From Neonectria sp. B-13 (lineage: Eukaryota > Ascomycota > Sordariomycetes > Hypocreales > Nectriaceae), in the NCBI GenBank assembly GCA_002682825.1, contig NOKP01000001.1:870501-934500 (forward strand): 64,000 nt of DNA, read 5' to 3'. Shown piece after piece: positions 21,252 through 31,827 of the stretch (position 1 is the first letter of the stretch; every line of letters begins with the position of its first letter). Position numbers and translations under genes: made by a program. Under the pieces are notes generated by a model. That model was not told the DNA's origin, ran no database searches, and saw nothing but the letters and a program-made list of their open reading frames with translations.

Positions 21252-21548
21252 TTACTGTCTAAGTAGTATCGTGTCAAGGCTCTTTGTCCTCTCCGTCGTG
21301 GGAATCAGCTTCTCCACCCTCAAAAACCACAGCTGGTAATCCTCGATAGGCATAAGCACCTTGACAGCAGACCTGGTGGGAACCGCGATGATGATGGCAA
21401 AGGCCACAAGGTTGGTCAGGATCATGGTGCGACGAGCGGTGCAGAAGCGCGAGTGCGTCGGGACCGTGGTGTAGTAGTAGGCGATGAAGCCCACGGTGCC
21501 GGGGATGTGGATGAGGGCGTATCCACGTTTGAACGGTAGAAGCCGAAG
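21252..21548 (-). pseudogene. Relic of a PAP2-type membrane enzyme
   Basis: An exon-like open stretch preceded by a good acceptor (TTGTTTCAG). It begins LRLLPFKRGYALIHIPGTVG and continues FIAYYYTTVPTHSRFCTARRTM and LTNLVAFAI. This matches the middle of fungal PAP2 / inositol-phosphorylceramide-synthase-like membrane proteins. The sequence after residue about 60 no longer follows the family, stops after 98 codons, and lacks the histidine-containing phosphatase motifs. A small upstream ATG frame (21698-21647) has a GTCAGT donor but the wrong phase to join. I read it as a truncated copy; an unrecognised splice form cannot be excluded. Confidence 0.5.
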
Positions 21549-22549
21549 CTGAAACAATTAGTTGCGATTGGAGAGGAACAAAGGGCTAGAAGATGCAGGA
21601 GATATGAGACATACTACAGGCTACACCCATTCGGACATTTACTGACCGCGAGAGGCTCGCCATCCTCCTTCGGGGACGTCACCGAGGCCGTCAGCCATTG
21701 TGGTAAGTTGAGGGAGGCGTCTCTGGAGTAGGGAGTGCGGAAGGGAGGAAGTGTATAACTTGAACAGGACTGTGGAAGACAAACAAGAAAAAGGGAGAGA
21801 CAAAGACGAGGCAAGTAATATCACAAACTCCTTGTTCAACTGTAAGCCGTTTGAATCTCTCCGCCGTACCTGAACCTGGTACATGGCTAGCACAAGGACA
21901 GAGACACCTCTTCAATCTAGCTTACAGCGAATCCTCGCTCGGCAAGACGACCGGAAGCTGTTCCCCAATGTCGCCATCCACAAGAAGTGTGATTGAGAAG
22001 CTTGACAAGTGCCGTGCCCTGGGATAATATCGGGGAATGGGGATGTTGTTGGACGAGGGCTACGCGAGTCGGCATGCGGTCTCTAGGGTGGGATCAACGT
22101 ACACGATGCACCACATGGTTCCTACATCACTTTAGCATAGACGTAGGCGATTAAAAAGCACTGATGAACTTGCTGCTGCTGTTCCTGCCACAGAGGTAAT
22201 GCTGTACTAATGCACCCATGCATCTCTCATGTTTCGACGATTGCATTGCCAGGGCAGATGAGACTGAATCAAGTTATTCACAGGATATTCGCCTTAATCA
22301 AGCCATGCCTATCCTCCGGTGCCTCTCGTTGTCCCTGCCATTGCTCCTATCTCTCGACCACTGCTAGCTGCAAAGTCCGCCGCTTCGTTTTCAGTAGTCC
22401 AGCACTAGCATCAGTGTCGTGTGCTCTATTCCCCTCCATGTGCCCGTCTGGTCGTCATAGCGGATGTTGTTGATGCAAGTGTTGAGCATCATACCACGAC
22501 CAAACAGCTTGTCCATCACAACCCATCCAACAACCGCATCATCCTCTCT
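21549..22549. other. Intergenic, no convincing gene
   Basis: Contains the orphan ATG frame at 21698-21647 discussed with the PAP2 relic. Otherwise nothing coherent on either strand. Confidence 0.45.
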
Positions 22550-22872
22550 TCACCCACTCTCGATATACTGCCCCGGCGGTGGCCGCGCTCCGTAAAACTC
22601 AAACATGGCGTCCGACGACTCTTGTTCGCGCCGCCGTCGTCCCTCTTCGGCTTCGCGCTCCGCGTTTGTCGGGCCTGTGCCTGTGACCTTGTGCTGTTAG
22701 CAAACAATTATATTTAGGAGACAACTTTATCGAAAGGGTGGGACTCGAGGCTCACCTGGTCTCGGACTTTCTCCCGTGTCAAAAATGTCTTGTCCACTAC
22801 GGTGTAGACGCTCGACTTCAACCCCGAGACCTTGGCTCCAAGGCCTCTGTAAACAGTGTAGACGGGATGCAT
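22550..22872 (-). CDS. Unrecognised 86-aa small protein
   Basis: Two exons, 22872-22756 and 22693-22550, with a 62-bp intron that has a GTGAGC donor and an ideal TGCTAACAG 3' end. The phase closes at 0, giving 86 aa. Residues 1-39 are mixed basic/hydrophobic (MHPVYTVYRGLGAKVSGLKS, then VVDKTFLTREKVRDQ). Residues 40-86 form a charged helix (NAEREAEEGRRRREQESSDA) ending FEFYGARPPPGQYIESG. The strong splice signals and codon-like composition make it a real gene in my judgement, though I do not recognise the family. There is no clear signal peptide or transmembrane helix. The basic N-terminus could be a mitochondrial targeting sequence, which is a guess. Confidence 0.65.
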
Positions 22873-23623
22873 CTCAAAAGGAGTAGTACGTTCAACCGCA
22901 CATGAACAATTCAAAGGGGAACAACTCTCCCCAAGACCCAAAAGAGCGAGAGGCAGGGCACCAATGCCACTTTATCCTTCTGGCCATAACATTGCCAAGT
23001 CCCAGAATCCTCCGCATCTCAGCTAAGCACCAGCCACACTATAATGGTCTATAACGTGATGCACTCAATCAGGACGTTCCTCTCAGCAGACCATCTCGCC
23101 CTGTTCTGTGCCAGCACTTAGCTTCCAGATCGACGCGTAAGATCCAACGGCGGGAAAGGGGCGGAGTCGTCTCACCCGGACGGGGACATATCATCCTGAG
23201 CGTCGTGTCCTTGTCCACTCACAACGTCCTCGGATCTTTGGGCGTCAGCACCGGACCGTCGGTCCCAGGCCTTGTTCACACCACCAAGCCTGGGCGGTTG
23301 ACGCCTGAAACCTTGCGATGTTGGCCTTGGCGCCATCGCGGGGATGACGGAGCACTGTTGGGACAATGGCTTCGACATGTGTGAATAGTTATTTGCAAGT
23401 CAATTATTGAGAAGCACCAACACCTCTCTACCATACTCCCCATCGTCATCCGTATATCCTTCAAAGCATCAAAACAAGCTTGCACCCGCCGCCTCCAAGG
23501 CAACTGGGAAATCCAAGCAACAAGTCTGCTATAACATAATGTACAACTCTGGCGCCACCTTTGTTCAATGTCCTCTTCTCGTGTACGCCCCCTGTGACAT
23601 GGGGATCTCTCTCGTCACCGCTG
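22873..23623. other. Intergenic with one possible small gene
   Basis: Between the 86-aa gene and the Set9 stop. The only candidate is the minus-strand frame 23378-23172 listed separately. Confidence 0.4.
23172..23378 (-). CDS. Possible small protein (uncertain)
   Basis: A minus-strand ATG frame of 68 codons with coding-like composition (GFRRQPPRLGGVNKAWDRRS, then an acidic tail). It contains GTGAGT and GTGAGA sequences that could be donors, so the true 3' end may differ. No family is recognised and the frame may be chance. Confidence 0.22.
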   Translation of the reverse strand: MSKPLSQQCSVIPAMAPRPTSQGFRRQPPRLGGVNKAWDRRSGADAQRSEDVVSGQGHDAQDDMSPSG

Positions 23624-25749
23624 TCACCGACCAACCACCACCTTACTGCTGGTCCTCCTCAAACGGCCGCTCCTGCGGGAGCTCGAGATATCCTCTCTCG
23701 TCTCCCGTCCTGTCTTGTTTGAGACGCCCGCCGTGCTGTATCGCTTTAACTCCCTTCCCCGCTCGGGCTCTTCTGACTCGTCCGTTTCCTCCTTGGAAGC
23801 TCCAAAACTCTTCCTGCCTCTCACTTTTCGCTCATCATCGGGGTCCAGGAACCGATGAATCGTCCGGTGGTCCAATATCCTCTGCTCCTTATCATTGCGG
23901 CCTGTTCTCTCCGTCTTTGGCCAAACGAATCCGTAGAGCTTCGAATGTCGCTCGCACCTTGGGCAAGACGAGCGCGTAAAGTACGCATCCTTTTGCACAA
24001 AATAGGTTACGCAATTTGTGCACTGAATCCATGCCATCTCGGGCTCAGACAGTAGCAGCGGCGTAAGAAGGTAGTCACCAGGCGTCCGTAGCCGGGCCGG
24101 GGGAGTGGTCTGTTTGATAAAAACTCGCCGTTGGTACTTCTTCCGGCGCTTCTGTGGCTCTTCATCAACGTCTGCAACCTGGCTGTCCTCAACCGTCTCG
24201 ATGCTGGTGGCAATGACTGCCACCGGCTCAGCCACAGGCTCGGACTCACACTCAGGCTCGTTGCCTGTTTCCGAGGGACTCGGAGCATTGAGGATCGCTG
24301 TGATAGACATGCTGGACAAGCTGGAAGCGCTGACCCTCACGGGAACAGTGTTGTCCGTCTTGGTCTGCCTCGGCGAGGTCGCACCCTCCGTGCTCTGAGG
24401 AGAGAAGGGTGCTACCTGAAGCATGGCCTCACTTCTGCTTTGACCACTGATCTCCCGGTTCAGGGAAGCAACTGGAGCCTTCACCGGTGTCTGCATCATG
24501 GGCTCGGGCGTCTCCTTCTCGGGCGAGGTTACGTCCGTCTCCACCACGTCCCCATTGCTGGAGGAGTCGCACCCGCTTTCTGAACTCCCACGAGAAGAAG
24601 GGCGCGCATTGGTGATTGGTGCGACTAGATGCTTCAGTCGTTTGGCGGGTGTTTTGGGCGGCGTGGCAAGGGCGTCGAGCGGTCGTTTCCGGCCTCGGGG
24701 CGATTCGTCTCGCGGAGGAGATCCCGCTGCAGAAGAGTCTCCGGCCTGGCTGAATCTCGAGCTCCTAAAAGCCTTAGAAACACGTGGTCGGATGTCGGGG
24801 GTCACCGATGGAGTTCTTGATGAGCCGCCGATGCTGTCATCTCTCCGCCGGCGCCGAAGCGAGTAACCATCGGACTTGGCTTGCTCGATGGTTCCCTTGA
24901 CCGCCACAGAGCCTTCTTCCTGCTCCCACGCGTTCCTCAATCCTTCCTCGCACGTTTTGCAAAGGCATTCACAGTTGTCCTCGCCGAAGTAGCTGTCTCC
25001 ATAGGTAACGGTGATTTCGTCGCCGGGCTCGATGGATCGGGTGGCAATGATTTCAATTCCCGCATGACTCGTCGTCATGAGCTTGGCGTTGGCATTACAG
25101 TCGTGGTTCGCAAAGCGGGCGGGCCCCATGAACAAGCTGGTGGACTTGCTGCGTGAGCTGACAACAATGCTGAAGTCCTTCTTGCGCACTGAAATCTCTT
25201 TCTCCTCCTCCGGGGAGATGTTGACCTGGATTCCGGAGAGATACTTGATCGACTCGTTGCGCTTGATTGACCGCCTCGCAGTGACGGAGGCCTCGTGGGT
25301 GACAATCGTGTATCGGTTGGTCGAATTGACCTCCCACGGGCAATCCGGGAGGTAGATTTGCAGGTAGCGCCGGAGGTGTCGCCTGAAGTCCTCCTTCTCC
25401 TTGTCGGTTTTCAAGCCATTGCTGAACCTCCTGAAGCCATCCGTGGCCAGCAACCTCTTCTCCGCAGCAGCCAGGTCCTTGTTCAAGGCCACCTCCTCCT
25501 GGAGAATCTTGGCGATTTCCTCCTCTCGAATTCCACGCGATGGGTGGTACGATGAACGGTTCTTGGGGACCGTCGTCCAGTAGAAGACCTTCAGGGGTCG
25601 TTAGACATGCACGAGCAGGACCCTAATCCCCTCAGACGGAGAGCACTCACATGATCAACCAAGGCGTCGGTGAGAATGTCATCGTACGCAGACAACTGCG
25701 AAAGCGTCAGACGCTGCCTCTTGGCAGCCGCGCCCTTGGGTGGAGGCAT
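23624..25749 (-). CDS. set9: Histone H4-K20 methyltransferase (Suv4-20/Set9 type)
   Basis: Two exons, 25749-25651 and 25588-23624, with a 62-bp intron (GTGAGT donor, TCTAACG branch), 687 aa. The N-terminus (LTLSQLSAYDDILTDALVDH | VFYWTTV) and SYHPSRGIREEEI are the conserved Set9 N-terminal region. The SET domain follows at about 110-240: TRRYL-like helix, YLSGIQVNISPEEE, FMGPARFANHDCNANAKL (the NHDC active-site motif), IEIIATRSIEPGDEITVTYGDSYFG and a post-SET CECLCKTC cluster. The C-terminal 400 residues are disordered and Ser/Thr/Pro-rich; near residues 520-570 there is a CTNCVTYF...CPRCERH zinc-binding-like element. The enzyme methylates lysine 20 of histone H4 in the nucleus (heterochromatin and DNA-damage response). 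The first exon is exactly 33 codons and phases close. Confidence 0.93.
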
Positions 25750-26318
25750 ATCCTCAGCTTTTTATGCAGTCCCACAATGACCCAGTGCACAAAACGCAGC
25801 GAAGAGCAGTAAATGAGCGTACTTACTCCTCCAAGCCTAGCCAGCGAGACGGTAAAGGAGCGGACTGCGAGCAGCAAAGTTTCCCAGGGAATCCTCGGTG
25901 CGATGACGATGACGGGGAAAGCAACAATGCAAGCTCTCGAGGCGGTGGACGAAAAGGAGAGGGCGCAGCGAAGCGAAGGGACACTTGGTTCAGCTCAATG
26001 CCGCAACGTCATAGTCTTGAGGTTTGCGGGCCCAGTCGGATGAGACAGGGAAAGGGAACGAGCAGGTCGGTGTCGGCGGCGAGAGCGAGGACAAGAGACA
26101 AAAACAACAGAGCAGAGCAGAACAGCCACAGAGGAGCAGACTCGGCCTCACGGAATTGAAGGAGAGAAGTGATGCGTGAGGTGGAATGACATCGTTGTGC
26201 TGGACCTAGGGGGCCATGGACTGGGCTTAGTTTGTCGCATTCCGGCCCCATTGATTTGGCTGACCAGGCGACGGCGTGGCTCTTATTGGTGTGGCTTAGC
26301 CTGAACTCAGCTCTATTT

Positions 26319-26344
26319 GACTCCCTTTGACTCCCTTTGACTCC
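26319..26344 (+). promoter_or_regulatory. Three TGACTC motifs at 10-bp spacing
   Basis: TGACTC occurs at 26319, 26329 and 26339 inside three perfect copies of the 10-mer CTCCCTTTGA. The period is close to one DNA turn. The hexamer is the core of GCN4/CPC1-type bZIP sites. It lies about 245-270 bp upstream of the uL14m start and 570 bp from Set9. Regulatory function is inferred. Confidence 0.4.
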
Positions 26345-26398
26345 CTTTGTTGCTCTATTTCTGTGGCTGTGCATGACGCTAGCGCCAGGGACGCATGC

Positions 26399-26425
26399 CA
26401 ACCAACCAACCAACCAGCCAGCCTA
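26399..26425. repeat. CAAC/CAGC short repeat
   Basis: Four CAAC units then CAGCCAGCC, a small imperfect tetranucleotide repeat. Confidence 0.8.
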
Positions 26426-26587
26426 ACCGAATCAGATTGGCGAGACCAGGAGCTCCAGGAGACGAGGCTGTGTCACGTGACTCTCTCAAAAAGTTCAACG
26501 CCATGCTTTGGTCGCATTCGAACTGGACGACGGATCTCCGGCGAGAGAAGCGATTCAGACCTCCCCACACGAGGAAGTACCGTCAAT

Positions 26588-27130
26588 ATGATTCAATTAA
26601 AGGTTGGTTGCCCACTTCACACGTATTACAGACTGCTAACTCATTCAGTCGATGCTGAACTGCATCGACAACTCGGGCGCTGCCCTTGTTGAGTGCGTCC
26701 TCGTCGTCGGTCAGAAGCGACATGCCAGAATCGGTACGATACAACACCTCATACCCCTCCAATCGCTCGACTCTGCCTCTTAGATTCCAATACCAGAGAG
26801 CCATCGCATCCATCGGCAGCTAACATTCCTCCAGGTGACCGTATCGTCTGCGTTGTCCAGGAACAGCGTGGTTCCTCCTCCGGTGGCATGGCCGGCATGT
26901 CGGCCGCCAACAAGGTCAAGCGTGGTGACATCCGCCACGCCGTCGTTGTCCGCACCCGATACCCGACCCAGCGCGCCGATGGCTCCGTCGTCCGCTTCGA
27001 CGATAATGCCTGTGTTCTCCTCAACAAGGCTGGCGACCCTGTCGGCTCCCGCATCAACGGTGCCGTCGGCGCCGAGCTGAAGCGCAAGAAGTGGAGCAAG
27101 ATTCTCTCCATGGCTCCCATGCAGGCATAA
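26588..27130 (+). CDS. Mitochondrial large-subunit ribosomal protein uL14m
   Basis: Three exons: 26588-26602, 26649-26733 and 26835-27130 (131 aa). The first exon codes for only five residues (MIQLK). The protein follows the bacterial L14 fold: LNCIDNSGAALVECVLVVGQ, ARIGDRIVCVVQEQRG, then VKRGDIRHAVVVRTRYPTQR, VRFDDNACVLLNKAGDPVGSR and a C-terminal GAVGAELKRKKWSKILSMAP. A continuous bacterial-type L14 with an organellar insertion (SSSGGMAGMSAANK) points to the mitochondrial ribosome (yeast Mrpl38), not the cytosolic uL14. The acceptor of exon 2 has a CTAAC branch point (GCTAACTCATTCAG). The TGACTC array upstream may link it to nutrient control. Phases close throughout. Confidence 0.92.
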
Positions 27131-27609
27131 ACGATTTGGATTGGGGACTTGGTAAATGAGCTGTGTGTATAAAGGCACTTGGCCTTGAGATATGGAGAGC
27201 CGAGGAGGCATCCATGTACGAGTGGGATATTGTACAACTACGGACATTCAGGCATTTGCGAGGCGTTGAGTGCGAGAATAAAATACACACCTTTCAGCCA
27301 AACGGAGTTTCTACAATTTGAACATGCACATAAGGGAGCGAGCGGGGTGTAATGAATATACGCTGCGAGACAGCTTCATTGGTGTTTAATTACTGGTTTC
27401 TTTCCTATTTTCTGAGTGAACATCATGCATAGGCATTGATATTCAACTCGTGTGATGCGACTTAGGCCTTGCGCGTCACTGTGATGGTGATGAACCTCCT
27501 TCCTCCCAACGCCATGCCATGTAGAAAAAACAAACGGGTACTTCCCTCCTCCTCTAGGATAGCATAGCCAAATCAATGGTCACCGGGTATCGGTACAAAA
27601 AAGCCTTGT
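27131..27609. other. Convergent intergenic, uL14m / RPB9
   Basis: 479 bp holding the two 3' ends. Otherwise featureless. Confidence 0.5.
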
Positions 27610-28637
27610 TTAAGAAAAAATGTTACCGCACTCGCAGCAAACGTAGAACAATTTCTAGAAAGGTGTTAGTTTCGCAATCGAGGCGACCTGGTGGAGAGAG
27701 ACAACTTACCATGCCGGTTTCGGCGCTTCGTTGTTGAGACTGGAAGAAGACGGCTTCTTCATGCTTGCAGACGGGGCACGTTTTGTTGGATCGCGGGAGC
27801 TGTAGCGGAAGAAAAAGAAACAAACTCAGTCAGCCTGAAGCCTTTTAAGCGGGGGCAATCGAGATCCAAAAGACGAGCGCGGGACTCCAGCTTCGACTAC
27901 TATCCGTAGTAGCGTCGACAAAAGGATTCCACCAGGCAGCCGCCAACTGCCAGCTGCCAGGATTCGTTAGAGTCGCAAGAGCATGTGCCAGTCATGGAAG
28001 AATGAAATTCGAGCATTCAGTCATATCGTCATAGCGTAAGTCGTTTTTGGCTGTCGTCAGGTCGTCAAGATCGTTTGAACTGTGTCGATTACAGCTCAAT
28101 CTTCATGGCTCCGTCGTCGCAAAAGTCTTCGCTCGAATCGGACTGCGAGTCAGTGGTGTCGGAGTCGAGGGTAGACTCGTCGACCATCATCTCCTCGTCG
28201 TACTCGGCGAAGGGGTCCTCGTCACCCCAGGGCAGGGTGAACTGGCACATGCCCATGCTCTCTTCCTTAGGTTCCTTGGTGGAGATGACCATCATCTCGG
28301 TACCGGGTTCTTCGCAGGTGTTGCAGTAGATGACTGTTCCGCAACCAAGGCAGAGGACAGGCGGAAGTTCACTAACCGTCGGATCAGAGCCAACATCCTG
28401 GGTGACACCGGCCGTCTCGCCGGCGGAGGTGTTAAGGGCGTTGCGGAAGACACAGGTGGACTGGGCATCCTCAGTGTACTGGCAGGTGCGACAGGTGAAC
28501 TGAAGCTTGTGGGCGTCCGCATCTTCCTTGGGGTAGAGCATGTTGGAGCATTCGGAGCAGAAGCGAAAGGTGATTTGTTCGAGCTTCTTGTCTGCGGCGG
28601 GGGCCTCGTAAGAGGTGGTGGACTGGGGAGTAGCCAT
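27610..28637 (-). CDS. RPB9: RNA polymerase II subunit RPB9
   Basis: Three exons: 28637-28377, 27799-27710 and 27654-27610 (131 aa). The N-terminal zinc ribbon has C27/C30 and C49/C52 (FRFCSECSNMLYPKED; FTCRTCQYTE). The C-terminal TFIIS-like ribbon has C95/C98 (KTCPVC) and C123/C126 (VCCECG), with the QSQQRSAETGM loop between them. RPB9 sits at the jaw of polymerase II and affects start-site choice, fidelity and transcript cleavage. The first intron is 577 bp, an outlier beside the roughly 45-85 bp introns common here, and reading straight through it stays open in frame for 95 more codons (see the separate entry). The canonical splice form is supported because only it supplies the C-terminal ribbon. 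The upstream in-frame extension to 28907 is 5' leader read-through. Confidence 0.93.
28089..28376 (-). other. In-frame open extension inside RPB9 intron 1
   Basis: If the GTTAGT donor at the end of exon 1 is not used, the frame continues for 95 codons and stops at 28091-28089. The extension has a cysteine pair group (CLGCGTVIYCNTCEEPGTE), then a strongly acidic tail (FAEYDEEMMVDESTLDSDTT; SSEDFCDDGA). Composition looks coding. It would replace the second zinc ribbon and so yield an RPB9 N-terminal isoform with an acidic end. Whether it is made is unknown. Confidence 0.45.
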
Positions 28638-30982
28638 CGCGAGATCGAGAACGAGGTTCGGGGATCGTTGGATGAAAGGGATCGGGGCTACGGTGAGTAG
28701 ATGCAGATGTAAGGTGCAGATGCTAAAAGCAGGATTGCAGGCTTGAAATGCAGATGGTTCCGTCGCGTGGATTTCGAAAGCGTTGGAAATCGGACTTGGA
28801 AGTTGTGGTGGAAGCGGGAGGTTTTGTGTGGTGAAGAGAAAGCGTCCAGGCTGAGGAAATAGTTGGCGGGCAGGTGTAAGGAGACGCGCGATGCGGCAAG
28901 GCTCCACTTGTTGTTTTTTTGGTGGGGGGGAAGGCGCGGAATGGTGCGTGCTTCAGTAAAATTCACCGCCACCTCACTTTGATTTCAGTGGTTGGTTGTA
29001 CTTAGGCAGGCAGGTAGAGCGAACTCAGGGTGAACTTGGGCCAGTGGGGCGTGCTTTTCACGAGAAAAAGTGAGAAGAAGAGGACGAAGTTTGAATGGGC
29101 CGAAAGGGGAGGATACACCTATGGTATTATGTAGGCATACCTAACACATATTTCAACTTGGCTGCTCCGTTGGCCTCGTGTACCTGCTAAGTGAAAGCTG
29201 TTTCGTGCGAGCACCTAATGATGGTGGTTTCAGCGAATAGCATCACTCGTTTTGTTCCGTCAGGTTCACTGTCCGCTGTTGGGTGGCAACGAGGCAGGGC
29301 AAGGCGATGACACGGCCACACCGGATCCACGCAACTTGATGACTCACTCACAAACAACACGACACGACATCTTGGATAAGAGAGGCAAGCAACAGTGCTC
29401 GAAGGTAGCCCACCCGACCAATGTTTGACTTGGATGGATGCCTAGCTGTTGATACGGCGGTTGGGCGGCTCTCTCCGGGCTTTTGCCACCTGTAGAATCC
29501 GGCAATAGTGGTTGAGACTCGCTGTCGCAGTAGTTGTTCAATTAATCACTACCACTGGTTATTTGATATGCACGTAATTCCGGGAGAAATTTAGAAGGAT
29601 AAATCACGGTCTAAATGCAATGTTTCATGACCAAAAGCCATAGCCTGGTCCTGGATTGTTTGTTGATGGACTCCACTGGTTTGCGCGACACCATGACCAT
29701 GACCATGCACCAGCACCAGCTACCTTAGTAGGTAGCCCCCTGCATTTCGACGACAACATCTGGACAGCAGAACGCGATAGACACAGCGAAAGAGGTAGAA
29801 CGCGTCGATATGGAAACTACTAGACCCCTTGAGCAGGTATTTTGAACGTCAATACTGGCGTTTACCCTGCTGTCAGCTAGGTACAGAGGGTATGACGTAA
29901 CATGGGCAACGTGACTTGAGCAGCGGCTATCCTGACGAGGCTTCGAGTTCACGGGGCCTGCCAGAGAAGGGTCCCCTCAAGTCAGGAATCAGAAACAGTA
30001 TCACCAACTAGCCGGAGGACGAGAACACGTGTGGCCAGGCGGAGATTACAAAGAAGTTTTCACTTGTCTTCTCTAAGTACGGGACGCGTATGAAACTACG
30101 ACATGTGCAGTATTCCTAATAAGTATGCAGCATGCAGTACGCTGCACTCAAACCAACCCGATGCAACTCCGTCCTATCCTCGGGCCTCGTCGAAATCCCT
30201 GGCAACACAGGAGGCCCCGCCCCCAAACTCCAACGCAAGGCTCGCATAATGTCACTCAACTCGCTTGTGCATCCGGGCATCGTGACAATGGTACCAAGGC
30301 GCCGCAGCTGGGCATTGTATCCCTGCGCCTTCATGCACTAGCCAGAGATCCCATGACCGAAGCCAACATCGATTACCATTCGGATCTGTCCATTGCCAGC
30401 CTCGTGCCCACTGATTCTGTATCAAGGCTAGTGACAACTCTCGATATTCCTCCTCACGGACGGGCTGTTGCAAGAGGGGGAATAGCGTCGTAGCAGACGA
30501 CCTCACAAGCGCTCCATGGTGGCGGCAATCGCATCACCGTCTCATCAACGGCGCCCCTCCACTGTAAGGTACCTAACCTAATTCCTAAGTAATACACCAA
30601 CGGCTTCGCGGTGTTCCCCCCGCATCCCAAGGGTACCCCGCCCGCCACCTGGACGCCCTGGGGGCCGCTCGTCAGCGGGCGGCACGTCATCGCTCCGTGC
30701 ACTGGACTCTGCCGCTTCTGGGGCTCTGGGGGCTGCTGAAGCTCTCCACACCGGAACAAGGCTTCTGCTCCATGCTTCTACTTCTGCTTCTGCTGCTTTC
30801 TCCTCCCCACACACCTGCCGACATCTCATTGCATCCCCATCGAATATCCCTCGGCCGCATACTCCGTGGCTTCCAAGACGGTTCCGAATACTTCATTGCA
30901 ACCTACTTGCTTAATTCCCATTGCTTCGGCAAGCTTGTCCAATTCTCCTCCCTAATCCATCCATCCATCACCCGTAGCAACC
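28638..30982. other. Large divergent intergenic, RPB9 / Pin1
   Basis: 2.3 kb between divergent starts. Small frames at 29344-29952 and 30116-30900 overlap on both strands and lack ATG starts or splice partners that make sense. I see no gene. Confidence 0.45.
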
Positions 30983-31827
30983 ATGGTAAGCACCCAGTCA
31001 ACCGACCCCTCTGCTCCCGTCAAAATATGAAGGTCTCCGTGATGCCAACGCGATCAACCGTATTCTCTCGAGCTTTCACATCGCATTCATTAGTTCCTTG
31101 AGCTCCTGCAAAACTCCCTCTCTTCATTCGACATGACTCTCCCCGCTAACCTGGGATTCCTCCATGTCTTAGGCTGACACCGGCCTTCCCTCCGGCTGGG
31201 AGGTTCGACACTCCAACTCCAAAAACCTCCCCTACTACTTCAACGCCGCCGAAAAAGTCTCGCGTTGGGAGCCTCCCGCAGGCACCGATACCGAGAAGCT
31301 TAAGCATTACATGGCCGCCTACCACAGCGCCGACACCCGCCCTGGCGACGTCCCCGATGCCACTGAGGGCAAGATCCGCGCCGCCCATCTCCTGGTCAAG
31401 CACCGCGACAGCAGGCGGCCGAGCAGCTGGCGAGAGGTACGCATTCCCAAGACGGTAACCGAGAGTGCTGAACTGACTCTTCTCTGCAATGTGTATAGGC
31501 AGACATCACCCGCACCAAGGCCGAGGCCCGCGAGATCATCCAAGGTTATGAACAAAAGATCAAGAGCGGCAGCACTACCCTCGGCGAGCTCGCCCTCAAG
31601 GAGTCTGACTGCTCCTCTGCTCGCAAGCGCGGCGATCTGGGATACTTTGGCAAAGGCGACATGCAGAAGGAGTTTGAGGACGCTGCCTTTGGCCTCCAAC
31701 CCGGCCAGATGAGCAGCGTCGTGGAGACGGCGAGCGGCCTGCACCTGATTGAACGGTAAGTTGTACCCTGCCTCTCTTAAACCTGTTGTGCGATACTGAT
31801 TTGAGTCGTGCGTCAAGATTGAAATAA
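30983..31827 (+). CDS. Peptidyl-prolyl isomerase, Pin1/Ess1 parvulin
   Basis: Four exons: 30983-30985 (the ATG alone), 31173-31436, 31499-31755 and 31818-31827 (177 aa). After Met the protein starts ADTGLPSGWEVRHSNSKNLP; the WW domain (residues about 6-38, two conserved Trp) binds phospho-Ser/Thr-Pro. The parvulin domain follows: KIRAAHLLVKHRDSRRPSSW, then after the second intron LALKESDCSSARKRGDLGYF, FEDAAFGLQPGQMS and TASGLHLIERLK. The enzyme isomerises pSer/Thr-Pro bonds, notably in the RNA polymerase II tail. If the last intron were retained the protein would end at IER, two residues shorter, so the final exon is a fine point. The ATG-only first exon is certain because no other start joins the WW domain in phase. 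Confidence 0.93.

Larger units (their letters stand above)
25750..26587. other. Divergent promoter region, Set9 / uL14m
   Basis: 838 bp between divergent starts. It contains a 10-bp-period TGACTC array (26311-26348) and a short CAAC repeat (26399-26425), listed separately. Confidence 0.6.

Noticed and set aside
25540..25588. Suspected frameshift at the Set9 second exon
   Set aside because: It came from a miscounted base; rechecked, exon 2 joins exon 1 in phase and no frameshift exists.
28377..28907. Longer RPB9 start upstream at 28907
   Set aside because: The extra 90 residues are basic/Ser-rich leader sequence; the RPB9 N-terminus begins naturally at the ATG at 28637.
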